Made by a program: the position numbers and the translations under genes
The notes under the pieces: generated by a model
Seen by the model: the letters and a program-made list of their open reading frames with translations, nothing else
What the model was told of the DNA's origin: nothing
Database searches by the model: none
Source of the DNA: Salvelinus alpinus
Lineage: Eukaryota; Chordata; Actinopteri; Salmoniformes; Salmonidae
NCBI RefSeq assembly: GCF_045679555.1
Contig: NC_092115.1
Span: 40,743,728 to 40,807,727, forward strand
DNA: 64,000 bases
Reading direction: 5' to 3'
Shown here: positions 1-10,833 of the stretch, one piece after another
Layout: each line of letters opens with the position of its first letter
How positions within the stretch are numbered: position 1 is the stretch's first letter

Positions 1-561
1 CGCTGTTCTCTGAAGGGAGTAGTCACAGCGTTGTACGAGATCTTCAGTTTCTTGGCAATTTCTCCCATGGAATAGCCTTCATTTTAATTTCTCAGAACAA
101 GAATAGACTGACGAGTTTCAGAAGAAAATTATTTGTTTCTGGCCATTTTGAGCCTGTAATCGAACCCACAAATGCTGATGCTCCAGATACTCAACTAGTC
201 TAAAGAAGGCCAGTTTAATTGCTTCTTTAATCAGAACAACAGTTTTCAGCTGTGCTAACATCATTGCAAAAGGATTTTCTAATGATCAATTAGCCTTTTA
301 AAATAATGAACTTGGATTAGCTAACACAACGTGCCATTGGAACACAGGAGTGATGGTTGCTGATAATGTGCCTCTGTATGCCTATGTAGATATTCCATGA
401 AAAAAAACTGCCATTTCCAGCTACAATAGTCATTTACAACGTTAACAATGTCTACACTGTATTTCTGATCAATTTGATGTTATTTTATTGGACAAAAAAA
501 AGTGCTTTTCTTTCAAAAACAAGGCCATTTCTAAGGGACCTCAAACTTTTGAACGGTAGTG
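1..561 (-). mobile_element. Tc1-like transposon remnant (5' part of transposase plus one terminal repeat)
   Basis: Read on the minus strand, bases about 150 to 10 encode the start of a Tc1-type transposase (MARNK, then SETRQSILVLRN and GEIAKKLKISYNAV), a helix-turn-helix DNA-binding region. The frame is broken by an in-frame stop after MARNK and by extra bases near base 85. The right end (539-561) is the familiar teleost Tc1 terminal sequence ending in ggtagtg, followed by the target TA at 562-563. Bases 233-561 are closely similar to 58,665-58,995, a second remnant of the same family. It continues off the left window edge, so the DDE catalytic part is not visible. Confidence 0.8.
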
Positions 562-805
562 TATATTCTTCAAGAATCAATGGTTATATAGTAAATGGGT
601 CTTTCTATAACTGCCAGTGTAGATTTCCTGTGGGGGTCAAATTGTTAGAGCTGTTGATAAGCTGTTGTATTCAAAGACCTCAATGTCTTGCCAGGAGGGT
701 GCAAGGTGCTGTGTTGTTGTTTTCTGCTGCCAGGACTTGTGTGACGGCCTTTTCCTGCTCCAGGACTGTTTCCATCATCTGCAGTGGAGATCCCCACCTT
801 ATCGG
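562..805. other. Dispersed-repeat mosaic, no gene
   Basis: Bases 562-590 match the repeat at about 23,452 and the Tc1 remnant appears inserted into it. Bases 605-660 are an inverted match to 22,665-22,715. The open frame across this area has no recognisable protein features. Confidence 0.5.
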
Positions 806-1035
806 GGATTCCGTGTTGAGGTTGTTGAGGTGCAGGCTCAGTTTATCCTGTGGATTCCGTGTTGAGCTTGTTGAGGGCCAGGCTCAGTTTATCCTGTGGA
901 TTCCGTGTTGAGCTTGTTGAGGGGCAGGCTCAGTTTATCCTGTGGATTCCGTGTTGAGCTTGTTGAGGGCCAGGCTCAGTTTATCCTGTGGATTCCGTGT
1001 TGAGCTTGTTGAGGGGCAGGCTCAGTTTATCCTGT
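806..1035. repeat. Minisatellite, 46-bp unit, 5 copies
   Basis: Five directly adjacent 46-bp units, each starting ggattccgtgttgag and ending tttatcctgt. Units alternate between an agggcc and an aggggc variant, which suggests duplication of a two-unit block. Open frames here reflect the repeat, not a gene. Confidence 0.95.
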
Positions 1036-1492
1036 GCACTTGTCAGGGCCTTCTTCTTCCAACTATAGAAAAATGTGCTGACCACTTCCTTGCATTTAAT
1101 CCATCTATAGATTTACATACTACTGTTGTGATTGAGAGAGCTATATTGCTTTAGAGAACAGGATCATTTATATAGTAGGATATTTATTATTGAAAGAGTG
1201 AGGATATATTGAAACCAGAGGCTAATGTGTAAATTATAAATAAAAGCAATGTAATGTTTGCATATTGCACACATTTACAAATTACAAATATGATAGATTT
1301 GCATAGCGGTATATATTCTGCTTAACGTATAAGAAGGATCAGGCAGTGTAGTCAGCTATAACTTTAAACAGAGGAGATAAAGAATACAATAGTTATTCTG
1401 CAATTTAAGTTATGTTGTTTTTAAGTTACGTTATTTTTCTACCTGCTCTGTGTTTTGGACGTTTAAACTTACCAATAGTAATGTGTAGTCTG
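1036..1492. other. AT-rich sequence, nothing recognised
   Basis: No repeat unit, splice-bounded exon or RNA gene is evident between the two minisatellites. Confidence 0.4.
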
Positions 1493-2329
1493 TGTCTTGT
1501 CCATTTGTTCAGCTCTAATGCTTTAACCATGTTCCATCCACTGTCTTGTCCATTTGTTCAGCTCCAATGCTTTAACCATCTTCCATCCACTGTCTTGTCC
1601 ATTTGTTCAGCTCCAATGCTTTAACCGTGTTCCATCCACTGTCTTGTCCATTTGTTCAGCTCCAATGCTTTAACCGTGTTCCATCCACTGTCTTGTCCAT
1701 TTGTTCAGCTCCAATGCTTTAACCGTGTTCCATCCACTGTCTTGTCCATTTGTTCAGCTCCAATGCTTTAACCGTGTTCCATCCACTGTCTTGTCCATTT
1801 GTTCAGCTCCAATGCTTTAACCGTGTTCCATCCACTGTCTTGTCCATTTGTTCAGCTCCAATGCTTTAACCATGTTCCATCCACTGTCTTGTCCATTTGT
1901 TCAGCTCCAATGCTTTAACCATGTTCCATCCATTGTCTTGTCCATTTGTTCAGCTCCAATGCTTTAACCATCTTCCATCCACTGTCTTGTCCATTTGTTC
2001 AGCTCCAATGCTTTAACCATCTTCCATCCACTGTCTTGTCCATTTGTTCAGCTCCAATGCTTTAACCATCTTCCATCCACTGTCTTGTCCATTTGTTCAG
2101 CTCCAATGCTTTAACCATCTTCCATCCACTGTCTTGTCCATTTGTTCAGCTCCAATGCTTTAACCATCTTCCATCCACTGTCTTGTCCATTTGTTCAGCT
2201 CCAATGCTTTAACCATCTTCCATCCACTGTCTTGTCCATTTGTTCAGCTCCAATGCTTTAACCATCTTCCATCCACTGTCTTGTCCATTTGTTCAGCTCC
2301 AATGCTTTGACCGTGTTCCATCCACTGTC
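1493..2329. repeat. Minisatellite, 49-bp unit, about 17 copies
   Basis: Head-to-tail 49-bp units containing tgtccatttgttcagctcc. Three variants at one site are grouped in blocks: ccgtgttcc mainly 1,621-1,850, ccatgttcc around 1,870-1,930, and ccatcttcc from about 1,967 to 2,270. The blocks indicate local spread of variants by slippage or unequal exchange. Confidence 0.95.
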
Positions 2330-2400
2330 GGTAGTCATACATACTTGACGCGACTCTTTCAAGCCCCAGGATGAAAGTGTCTACCTCAGTCCAGCTGTAA

Positions 2401-3090
2401 TTATTTATCCGGTGTGTTCGTCTGGGAAATAAGAGGGCTGAAGGCGTTTGCTTCGCAGCTTCCAGTTGTCATCAATGTAATGAATTGTGGGGCTAATGTA
2501 TGGCTCTGTGGTCCAGCTTGACCGTAAGTCGGCAGTGGTAGAGAAGAATGCAGCATTACGTATTTCCTTGGCATCTCTGTCCCGACGTTCTGTGTAGAGT
2601 TCAGACATGTTTTACTGAAGTATTTACGGCTCAGGATCTCGTATCTTTGGTCTAGAGTTCGAATCAACTTTCTGAAACCATCTTTCTCCACAGATACAAT
2701 TGGTTCCATGTCTTTCGCTATGTGATACGTAATTGAACTCGTTATCTCTATTCCACTTCTTGGTCGTCTTGTCACCACTAATGGAATGGTGATACCTAAA
2801 TGCGGGTCTGGCTTGAAGATGTCTTGGGACTTGCTCTGGGGGTTTGTTGCACGCATTCTGGTAGATTCTTCATATTCGTGCACATGCAGGGTTTTCAGGT
2901 GGTGAAAAAGATTGCTGGTGTTTCCACCTTTGGCGTCAACACAACTTACATAGTGCTGTTTGTTGGTCGAGGTCGGATATCTTAAAGCAAAACCAGTTCC
3001 AAACGACAGAGGCCCCCTTTTTTCGAACCAATTCTTCGTTGTCGTGCAAATCAACCTCAATACATTATTTTCCTTTACTTCAGGCATCAC
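2401..3090 (-). pseudogene. hAT-superfamily (ZBED-type) transposase fragment, frameshifted
   Basis: The minus-strand reading starts with a BED-type zinc-finger region: a GFALRYP block, then AKGGNTSNLFHHLKTLH, whose final Leu and His fit the BED pattern. The second Cys of the expected C-x2-C is missing. It continues into the conserved hAT block DMEPIVSVEKDGFRKLIRTL and YEILSRKYFS. After that the family-like reading (ELYTERRDRDAKEIRNAAFF, then a segment with IHYIDDNWKL) moves to another frame at about 2,608-2,620, so a frameshift separates the halves. The RNase H-like catalytic core and dimerisation region are absent. The left end stops next to the finger-exon intron of gene A. BED and hAT family features are established knowledge; calling it dead is my inference from the frameshift and missing core. 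Confidence 0.8.
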
Positions 3091-3166
3091 CTTTTACCTC
3101 AAATAAACAGTGAATTTCTGCTGTTGCGGGCCTTTAACCACCTGTCTGACTTTATCTTTCACACAG
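3091..3166 (+). other. Intron end and splice acceptor of zinc-finger gene A
   Basis: Sequence ending in ctttcacacag at 3,166 is a pyrimidine-rich tract with an AG acceptor. The same block is present at copies B and C on the minus strand. It fixes the start of the finger exon at 3,167. Confidence 0.75.
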
Positions 3167-4170
3167 GAGAGAGACGTGACTATCGTGGATCTTCTGGGGA
3201 GCCTCAACAGCATCATGATGCTGACACGTCAGAGAAGAGTCTCTCCAGATCAGAGCTCCTCAAGAAACACCAGCAGAGACCCAGAGGGAAGAAATCTCAC
3301 TGCTGCTCTGACTGTGGGAAACATTTCAAATTTTCATCTGAACTTAAAATACACCAGAGAACACACACAGGAGAGAAACCTTATAGCTGTACTCAATGTG
3401 AGAAGAGTTTTACTCAGTCAAGCAGCCTGATAGTGCACCAGAGAACACACACAGGCCAGAAAAGTTATAGCTGTACTCAATGTGGGAAGAGTTTTACTTC
3501 ATCTGGCTATCTGAAGATACACCAGAGAGCACACACAGGAGAGAAACCGTTTAGTTGTACTCAATGTGGGAAGAGTTTTACTACATCTGGATATCTGAAG
3601 ATACATCTGATAACACACACAGGAGAAAGATCTTATAGCTGTAATCAATGTGGGAAGAGTTTTACTCAGTCAAAGGGCCTGGTAGTACATCGGAGAACAC
3701 ACACAGGAGAGAAACGATATAGCTGTGCTCAATGTGGGAAGAGTTTTACTCAGTCAGGCAACCTGAAAGCACACCAGAGAACACACACTGGAGAGAAACC
3801 TTTTAGCTGTGATCAATGTGGGAAGAGTTTTATCATATCTGGTGATCTGAAGGTACACCAGAGAGCACACACAGGAGAAAAACCATATAGCTGTAATCAA
3901 TGTGGGAAGAGTTTTGCGACGTCTCGCTATCTGAAGATACACCAGAGAACACACACAGGAGAGAAACCATATAGCTGTAATCGATGTGGGAAGAGTTTTG
4001 CTGCTTCTAGCTATCTGAAGATACACCAGAGAACACACACACAGGAGAGAAACGATGTCTCTGTGCTCAATGTGGGAAGCGTTTTACTCAAACAGCCAGA
4101 TAGCGCACCAGAGAACACACACAGGTGAGAAATCTCATAGCTGCGATCAATGTGACAAGATACTCTGATT
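3167..4170 (+). pseudogene. C2H2 zinc-finger gene A, terminal finger exon, frameshifted in the last fingers
   Basis: The exon begins after the AG at 3,166 and encodes a spacer (GERRDYRGSSGEPQQHHDAD) and then nine C2H2 fingers from about 3,300 to 4,050. Fingers have the classical C-x2-C-x12-H-x3-H spacing joined by HTGEKP-type linkers, so the product would be a nuclear DNA-binding protein. Between fingers nine and ten the linker tract has five AC pairs instead of four (near 4,033-4,042). This shifts the frame and the reading stops at 4,128. A tenth and partial eleventh finger (CDQCDK) remain in other frames. No acidic first exon lies upstream within the window. Residues just after each second Cys vary among fingers, as expected for DNA-contact positions. 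Target is unknown. A truncated nine-finger protein could still be made. Confidence 0.85.
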
Positions 4171-5160
4171 AAAGATCTCTGATTAAACATCAGAAAATAC
4201 ATACATGAAGGAGTTGTTTCATGATATCAGTGAAATAATATCACAATGTAGATTGTTTTAACATTGTAGAAGAAGTATTTTAATGAATGTCACAATGTAG
4301 AACCCTAAATGTTTGCCCCTTGTTCAATTGATTTCTGCATGACTCAGGGGAAAAATCCAGGCTCTGAATTGAAAGAGTACTATTCATGAGATTTAACAAA
4401 AAAGAGCTCTATTACACTTACCGCGTTGGCGACCCACTTTAATCCCACTTTAAAAATGTATCTGGCTGTTTTCTACAAATTGTCCTCTAACCAGTGATGT
4501 ACACATTATTCCCAGTTTCCGTGTGGTTTTTGAGCAGTTAGTTTTAACAGGACGTGCAACCTCATCTCGCACAATTGATTTCTACATGATTTCGATGAGT
4601 GATGACAAATAAGTATTGCGTTCCTTTGTTTAGCGACCCCTAAATTTAAATGCATCACTCCAGAATGTAGCTGACTGTATTCTGCAGGTTGTCCTCTAAT
4701 CAGTGAGGTAAAAGATATCTCCCATTTCCATGTGTTTTTTGTTTTGTTGTGTTAGTTTCAAGAGCAGGTTCAACCTGATTTCCCCCCAAATCAATATGCG
4801 TTGCCATGGATCATAATTTATTTTGACTGCACGTTTTTTTGTATTGTAGATGAGTTTTGTTTGGGCTCGTTCCAAGGGACGAGAGTTCTAGAAGCTAGTG
4901 AGTTTTAGGATTCTATAGAAAGAAAAAGGAGAAAAGATACAATTGTATATTATTATTTAGAAATACGTGTTTTTAATTGTTGACAGCCATGTTTATATAG
5001 GTAAAGCTGAAGCCTTGTAGTTGATTATAATGTTAAATGGAAGTTGTTTTCAGTTGGTGGTGAGCAAACTTGTCCAACAAAAATATAGGATGTATTTGTT
5101 GTCTTAGGGGGGAAGGTGTTACAGGCTTTGGTTTTTCCATTTATATTTTGAGGTTGGACT
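4171..5160 (+). other. 3' flank of zinc-finger gene A, inverted duplicate of copy C flank
   Basis: Bases 4,200-5,160 match, in inverted orientation, 38,770-40,560 next to finger exon C. Anchors are the block around 4,300 (aaccctaaatgtttg), the block at 4,480-4,760, and ggctcgttcc at 4,864. It probably includes the ancestral 3' untranslated region. I see no coding potential. Confidence 0.7.
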
Positions 5161-5640
5161 TTAGCATGTAGGGCGCACTGATTGGTGTCACCTCGTTAGT
5201 CAGTATGTGTTACACCTGTGCTGGCTTGTCCATCTCGTTAGTGGGAAGGTGGTTCACCTGAGCTGCTCAGGTTCTATTTAAGAGTGTCTGGCCCAGTGCT
5301 CCAATTGTCTTGATAGATGTGGAGAGTCAATACCTTTAGTTGCTAGACGTTTTTGGTTTGCTTCCAGTCTGTAAGTTTGGTGTGGGTTTTTCTTTTGTTT
5401 GCCTCTTCTTGGGCAGATTTAGTGGGTCTAATGATGGGTGTCTTTTAGGTCCCAGTTGTTGTTACTAGTCAACTTTCAGTGTACACCCCCATAGTGTCTT
5501 TCAGAGCCCCTCCTAAAACCACACCTGTTTAGTTTTGGTTGTTGTCAGTGACTCTTTGTTAGTTCCCTCTTCTGTTTAAGAAACATTTCTGGTTTTCTTG
5601 CTGGGGAACGGAACAACAAACAATGTAGTAAAACAAGCTT
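5161..5640. repeat. Unclassified insertion absent from the paralogous C arm
   Basis: The A-C match breaks after ggactttagca and resumes near 5,700, so this stretch has no counterpart in the C arm. It has promoter-like and T-rich stretches but no open frame. It may be an unrecognised LTR or dispersed repeat. I could not find convincing TG/CA ends or a target duplication. Confidence 0.35.
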
Positions 5641-6060
5641 CTATTTTGGGTTGGATATTGCATCCAATTCTTACTATTTTAATCGATGACATTTAGGATG
5701 CTCATTAGTCTTTCAGTTGTTAATCTTGTTTTTTATCCTCTTATGTTTGTGGTAAATATTTTTTTTTTTTTCTTTTTCTGTGAAGCCATTGTGTTGCATC
5801 CATGTCTGAAATGTGCTGTATAAATAAAGCTTGTTTTGATTTTAACATATTGTGAAACAAATGAACCCATCAACAGACTCCTGCTAAACCAATGAACAAA
5901 TATGTGCAAAAGCAACACGTATTGTACCTTTGTCCATCTTAGTATGAAAAAACATAGCTATGTTAAAATAGTGCATGGTACGTACGTTTACTACCACTTT
6001 TCAACCAACCCAGTTCATTTGTTGAAATCAACAATACATTAAAGGATGCAACTACTGAAA
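5641..6060 (+). other. Continuation of the A/C duplicated flank
   Basis: Bases 5,700-6,030 match 36,925-37,310 in inverted orientation and, in part, 58,150-58,260. Includes a T14 run at 5,760 and an aataaa at about 5,823. Confidence 0.6.
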
Positions 6061-6072
6061 ACAAACAAACAG

Positions 6073-6222
6073 ATCCATCTAACTCTTAAAGTCTGCTGAA
6101 GGCGTGGTGGAGTGGAAAACACCACCCCCGGCTCTACCAGGGGCTTGAGGTGGTCTCCCATAGCTCTGCTTATGTCATGTTCTGTGGCATTGCTATTCCA
6201 TTTCTTGACTGCCCCTGCAACA
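6073..6222 (-). pseudogene. Exon-like fragment (GAVKKW...EPGVVF), copy 1
   Basis: On the minus strand, after a ttgcag acceptor-like sequence, an open stretch reads GAVKKWNSNATEHDISRAMG followed by DHLKPLVEPGVVF. A second copy with conservative differences lies at 58,024-58,150 on the plus strand. Paired conservation at protein level plus an acceptor-like AG suggest an old exon. I do not recognise the parent protein and assign no function. It lies at the outer end of the duplicated zinc-finger flank. Confidence 0.45.
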
Positions 6223-6259
6223 CATATATAACACTCAAAGTAATGGATATGGAGCATCT

Positions 6260-7356
6260 ACAGCCTCAGTTACACCTGGCACCTAAATGTGACTTCTGTC
6301 ATCTGATCACTCCAAGCTGCAGTAGGTTCAGATCTACCAGGATGGGCCTTTGACATAGTCTGGATGCAGTCAGGCCACCGAATATGCATCAGCAATGTAA
6401 AGAGGTGGGGTGAATGAGTGGGGAAAGGTACATTTGACACAAATGACCTTAATATCAAAGAACAAATGTGTGTGCCTGAGAGGAAATTAACTTTCATACA
6501 GCCAAAAGGGGTGAGAAATTACACCAATATCAGTGGACAATTTGTACTAATGTAAATAAACATAGATGATGGAACATATTCCCTTTTGCTGATGTGATAA
6601 ACCACTAAGGGGACATAAATATGTACCATCTAAACCATGTGTGACCTCTCACCTCTCTCGCTGTAGAAGTGTTCTTCCTAACCATTCCCCCAACTCTGAC
6701 AGAGCTCCACCCTCACTGGGTCTTCAGAGGAGAGGAAGGCTGAGGAGGGATGGAAGGATGAATGGATCAGTCAGTCAATAAAGTGTAGAGCTGCTGTCTA
6801 TGCTGTCTGACAAAATCACTATTTTAGTAGTTCATTAAAGTAAATAAGGCTTTATGACTGCTGAATATCAACTATCAATCACTTAGATCATGTATTTTCA
6901 GGTAGAGATATATCCTTGGGACATCCCTAGCCCATTGAAGTTGACATTTAAACTGGTTAAGGTCGGGTTTAGGGTAGGGATGTCCCAAGGATCCCGAATA
7001 GCATTGACCATTGTGCATTCTGCTGTCTCTTACATAGCAGGTGATGGGTTCTGACTTATGTACTTGAAAATATGAAATATCCTTATTATATGAAATTGAA
7101 TGAAACAATAATGTATGTTGATGCTAATATGAGGTACAGTATTCCATGATGTTTCTATATGATAACAATAGCGTAATATATTTAATATGCCATACACTAT
7201 TTTTTAAACAGTTCCACTGATTAATTTTAATTAACTGAATCATTATGAAACAACGTCAGTTCACCGTCTCACCTCATACTTTATTGGAGTAGCAGCAGCT
7301 GACTTGATCGTTGATGCTAATCAGCATGTTTGAATCTGAGAGTAAATAGAGCCGAC
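6260..7356. other. No gene recognised; contains an 18-bp perfect inverted repeat
   Basis: The only clear structure is an inverted repeat: 6,912-6,929 is the exact reverse complement of 6,975-6,992, with a 45-base loop. Weaker complementarity continues outward (about 6,890-6,905 and 7,060-7,075). This may be a small fold-back or MITE-like element. Confidence 0.5.
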
Positions 7357-7479
7357 TACACTCTAAAAATGAAGGGTTCAACTGGAGTTGTTCTCAGATC
7401 CCCTAAGAACCGTAGGGTTCTTGGTCAATGAAAAACAGCCCCAAAAGGTTCTTCAAAGAACTTGTTAGAAGGTGGGTTC

Positions 7480-8096
7480 ATCGAGGAACCTCCGTTGTTG
7501 CTGGACTTCTTCCCGGAACTTCGCAATTACAACCAAAACCATGGTGACAAGTTTTGATGCGACAACAGTTAAAACGGTTAAGTTTGGGTTGATGTTTGGC
7601 TCTGAATATGTCTCGAAATAATTCATTATAATAATATAACATACGAATAATGAATAACGAAGACAATTATGGTTTTCTGTGAATATCTTCCATGACGTTA
7701 CTATAGCTAATTAACGTAAATATTATTAAGCCGGTTTGACCGTCGGCGTTGTATGAGCTACAGTACAGTACCGTTATCTAGCTAGCTAACGTTATGTCCT
7801 AACTAGGCAGAACTAGGTTTGGATTATTTCCTCAACTATAATATTTGCCATATATTGTATATCGTTTCCATGAACCAACATGGCTTACACCCATTAACGT
7901 AAGTTTCCAATCTAGAGCAGTTCTCACTTTTGTGATAATGAACTAGCTAACGTTAGCTTCGTTAACCAACTAACTTGCTAAGGACGGTGACCTGTCCAGA
8001 CGAGATGTCACACCGAACTGAATCGTCAATGGAGGGCTTCCTCTTTATTTAGCCTGCTACAGCATGCAATACTATTAACTCACAAGGGGGCATAAC
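7480..8096. other. Left interior of the TIR element, no gene recognised
   Basis: About 600 bases with no open frame of note and no tandem repeat. By position it could be the 5' region of the eroded gene seen further right. Confidence 0.35.
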
Positions 8097-8178
8097 GTTA
8101 CATGTACAATACTATCCCATTTTGGAAACGTTACATGGACAATAGTATCTCATTTTGGAAACCGTACATGTGCAATAC
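8097..8178. repeat. 33-bp minisatellite, left part (interrupted by the TRIM)
   Basis: About 2.5 units of a 33-bp repeat (gttacatgtacaatactatc then ccattttggaaac). The array stops at the 5' border of the TRIM and resumes at 8,578. Confidence 0.9.
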
Positions 8179-8315
8179 TGTAACGACCCTGGGTTTATAA
8201 GCGCGGAAATCGACTCTGCCGCACGAGCATGCTTTTGCGGCACAGTCGATAGCGCGCCGGACTTCGGGCTAGAAGGTCGAGGGTTCGAGACCTGCTCCCT
8301 GCCTGTTTCATTACA
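8179..8315 (+). repeat. TRIM left LTR with TATA box, hairpin and tRNA-like segment
   Basis: Contains a TATA-like tttataa (8,193-8,199), then a 15-bp stem with one mismatch (atcgactctgccgca at 8,208-8,222 against tgcggcacagtcgat). After it comes a segment with a degenerate Pol III A box (gatagcgcgccgg) and a clear B-box-like gggttcgagacc (8,281-8,292). The stretch from cggacttcgggctag to the B box lines up with tRNA-Arg(TCG). Confidence 0.75.
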
Positions 8316-8440
8316 TTGGTGTCGGAAGTGATCGGACCTCGCATCCACGACAGTGCGTGTGCTTGGCCGGTGAGCGCGTTCCTGTAAGACGTAGAGTCGC
8401 AAGCTAGCGCGAGGACGCGCTCTTTGAAAGGAGGGAGTAG

Positions 8441-8577
8441 TGTAACGACCCTGGGTTTATAAGCGCGGAAATCGACTCTGCCACACGAGCATGCTTTTGC
8501 GGCACAGTCGATAGCGCGCCGGACTTCGGGCTAGAAGGTCGAGGGTTCGAGACCTGCTCACTGCCTGTTTCATTACA
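8441..8577 (+). repeat. TRIM right LTR
   Basis: Same 137 bases as the left LTR apart from g-to-a in the hairpin arm and c-to-a near the 3' end. The near identity suggests insertion was relatively recent. Confidence 0.85.
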
Positions 8578-8703
8578 ATACTATCCCATTTTGGAAACGT
8601 TACATGTACAATACTATCCCAGTTTGGAAACGTTACATGGACAATACTATCCCATTTTGGAAACGTTATATGTACAATACTGTCCCATTTTGGAAACGTT
8701 ACA
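8578..8703. repeat. 33-bp minisatellite, right part
   Basis: Roughly four further units of the array, ending at gttacag. The first partial unit joins exactly to the left part when the TRIM is removed. Confidence 0.9.
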
Positions 8704-8742
8704 GATGATAACTGTAGATGGGATTCAAATGCATAATGGTAT

Positions 8743-8879
8743 TGTAACGACCCTGGGTTTATAAGCGCGGAAATCGACTCTGCCGCACGAGCATGCTTTT
8801 GCGGCACAGTCGATAGCGCGCCGGACCTCGGGCTAGAAGGTCAAGGGTTCGAGACCTGCTCCCTGCCTGTTTCATTAAA
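8743..8879 (+). mobile_element. Solo LTR of the same TRIM family
   Basis: A third 137-bp copy with three differences from the left LTR. It is flanked by GTAT on both sides (8,739-8,742 and 8,880-8,883), a 4-bp target duplication. Its own duplication shows an independent insertion followed by LTR-LTR recombination, not a duplicate of the neighbour. Confidence 0.85.
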
Positions 8880-9158
8880 GTATTAATACAGTGTCTAGAC
8901 TACCTCTTTTGTATAAATGCCCATCAGAATCCAAACACAGTATTGCAACGCAGCAAAATGTTGCGTATAATCTTTCAAGTCAGCCTAATAAAATATTGAA
9001 CAATATGTGTACAAAGATATCTTGAAATGTGATATTAGGCCTGTATGGCAGTACTGTTACTGTATGGCAGTACTGTATTGTCTAGTGCTTTTTCCAATAT
9101 GCTCTTCTATTTTGCATTCAATTGTATGTCGATTGTATTTATTTCATATATATATATA

Positions 9159-10618
<1,460 letters not shown>

Positions 10619-10683
10619 TATATGTTTTAATGCTTGTAAGACTATTCTTTGACACATTTTCTCTTCCTTTGAAATTCTTATAG

Positions 10684-10723
10684 GACAGAACATGGACACA
10701 ATGCAATTGGGATCAAGAAGAAG
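10684..10723 (+). pseudogene. Eroded gene, exon a (TEHGHNAIGIKKK)
   Basis: A 40-base exon bounded by an attcttatag acceptor and a gtacgata donor. Its frame joins correctly to exon b. It resembles multi-copy teleost proteins often annotated as SAM-domain-containing, from memory only. The SAM domain itself is not in this part. Confidence 0.5.
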
Positions 10724-10833
10724 GTACGATATGTTGTAGGACAGCTGCATTTGAAGTGTATATTTAACCTACATAGCAGTCAATACAAACTGACATCTAT
10801 TAGCATACAAATGTGTGTAAATTATCTTTTCAG

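Larger units (their letters stand above)
8179..8577 (+). mobile_element. TRIM-like miniature LTR retrotransposon, complete, 399 bp
   Basis: Two 137-bp direct repeats (8,179-8,315 and 8,441-8,577) differ at only two positions. Each starts tgtaacg and ends cattaca, the TG...CA pattern of LTRs. The internal region is only 125 bp. It starts one base after the left LTR with a primer-binding-site candidate (8,317-8,335, tggtgtcggaagtg), which matches the complement of the tRNA-Leu 3' end in roughly 13 of 15 positions by my reckoning. It ends with a polypurine tract gaaaggagggag (8,426-8,437). Flanking ATAC (8,175-8,178 and 8,578-8,581) is a 4-bp target duplication, and removing the element restores a normal 33-bp minisatellite unit. 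There is no protein-coding capacity, so movement would have depended on proteins from another LTR element. This is the structural definition of a TRIM. Confidence 0.85.

Noticed and set aside
474-911. 145-codon plus-strand frame
   Set aside because: Runs from a Tc1 terminus into the 46-bp minisatellite with no homology-like motif.
3754-4038. Minus-strand frame opposite finger exon A (also 27,319-27,543 plus)
   Set aside because: Antisense of tandem fingers, repeating with the 84-base finger period.
8250-8305. Genuine tRNA gene call at the TRIM LTR
   Set aside because: The A box and acceptor stem are poor and the copy number follows the LTRs, so it is a tRNA-like module, not a functional tRNA gene.
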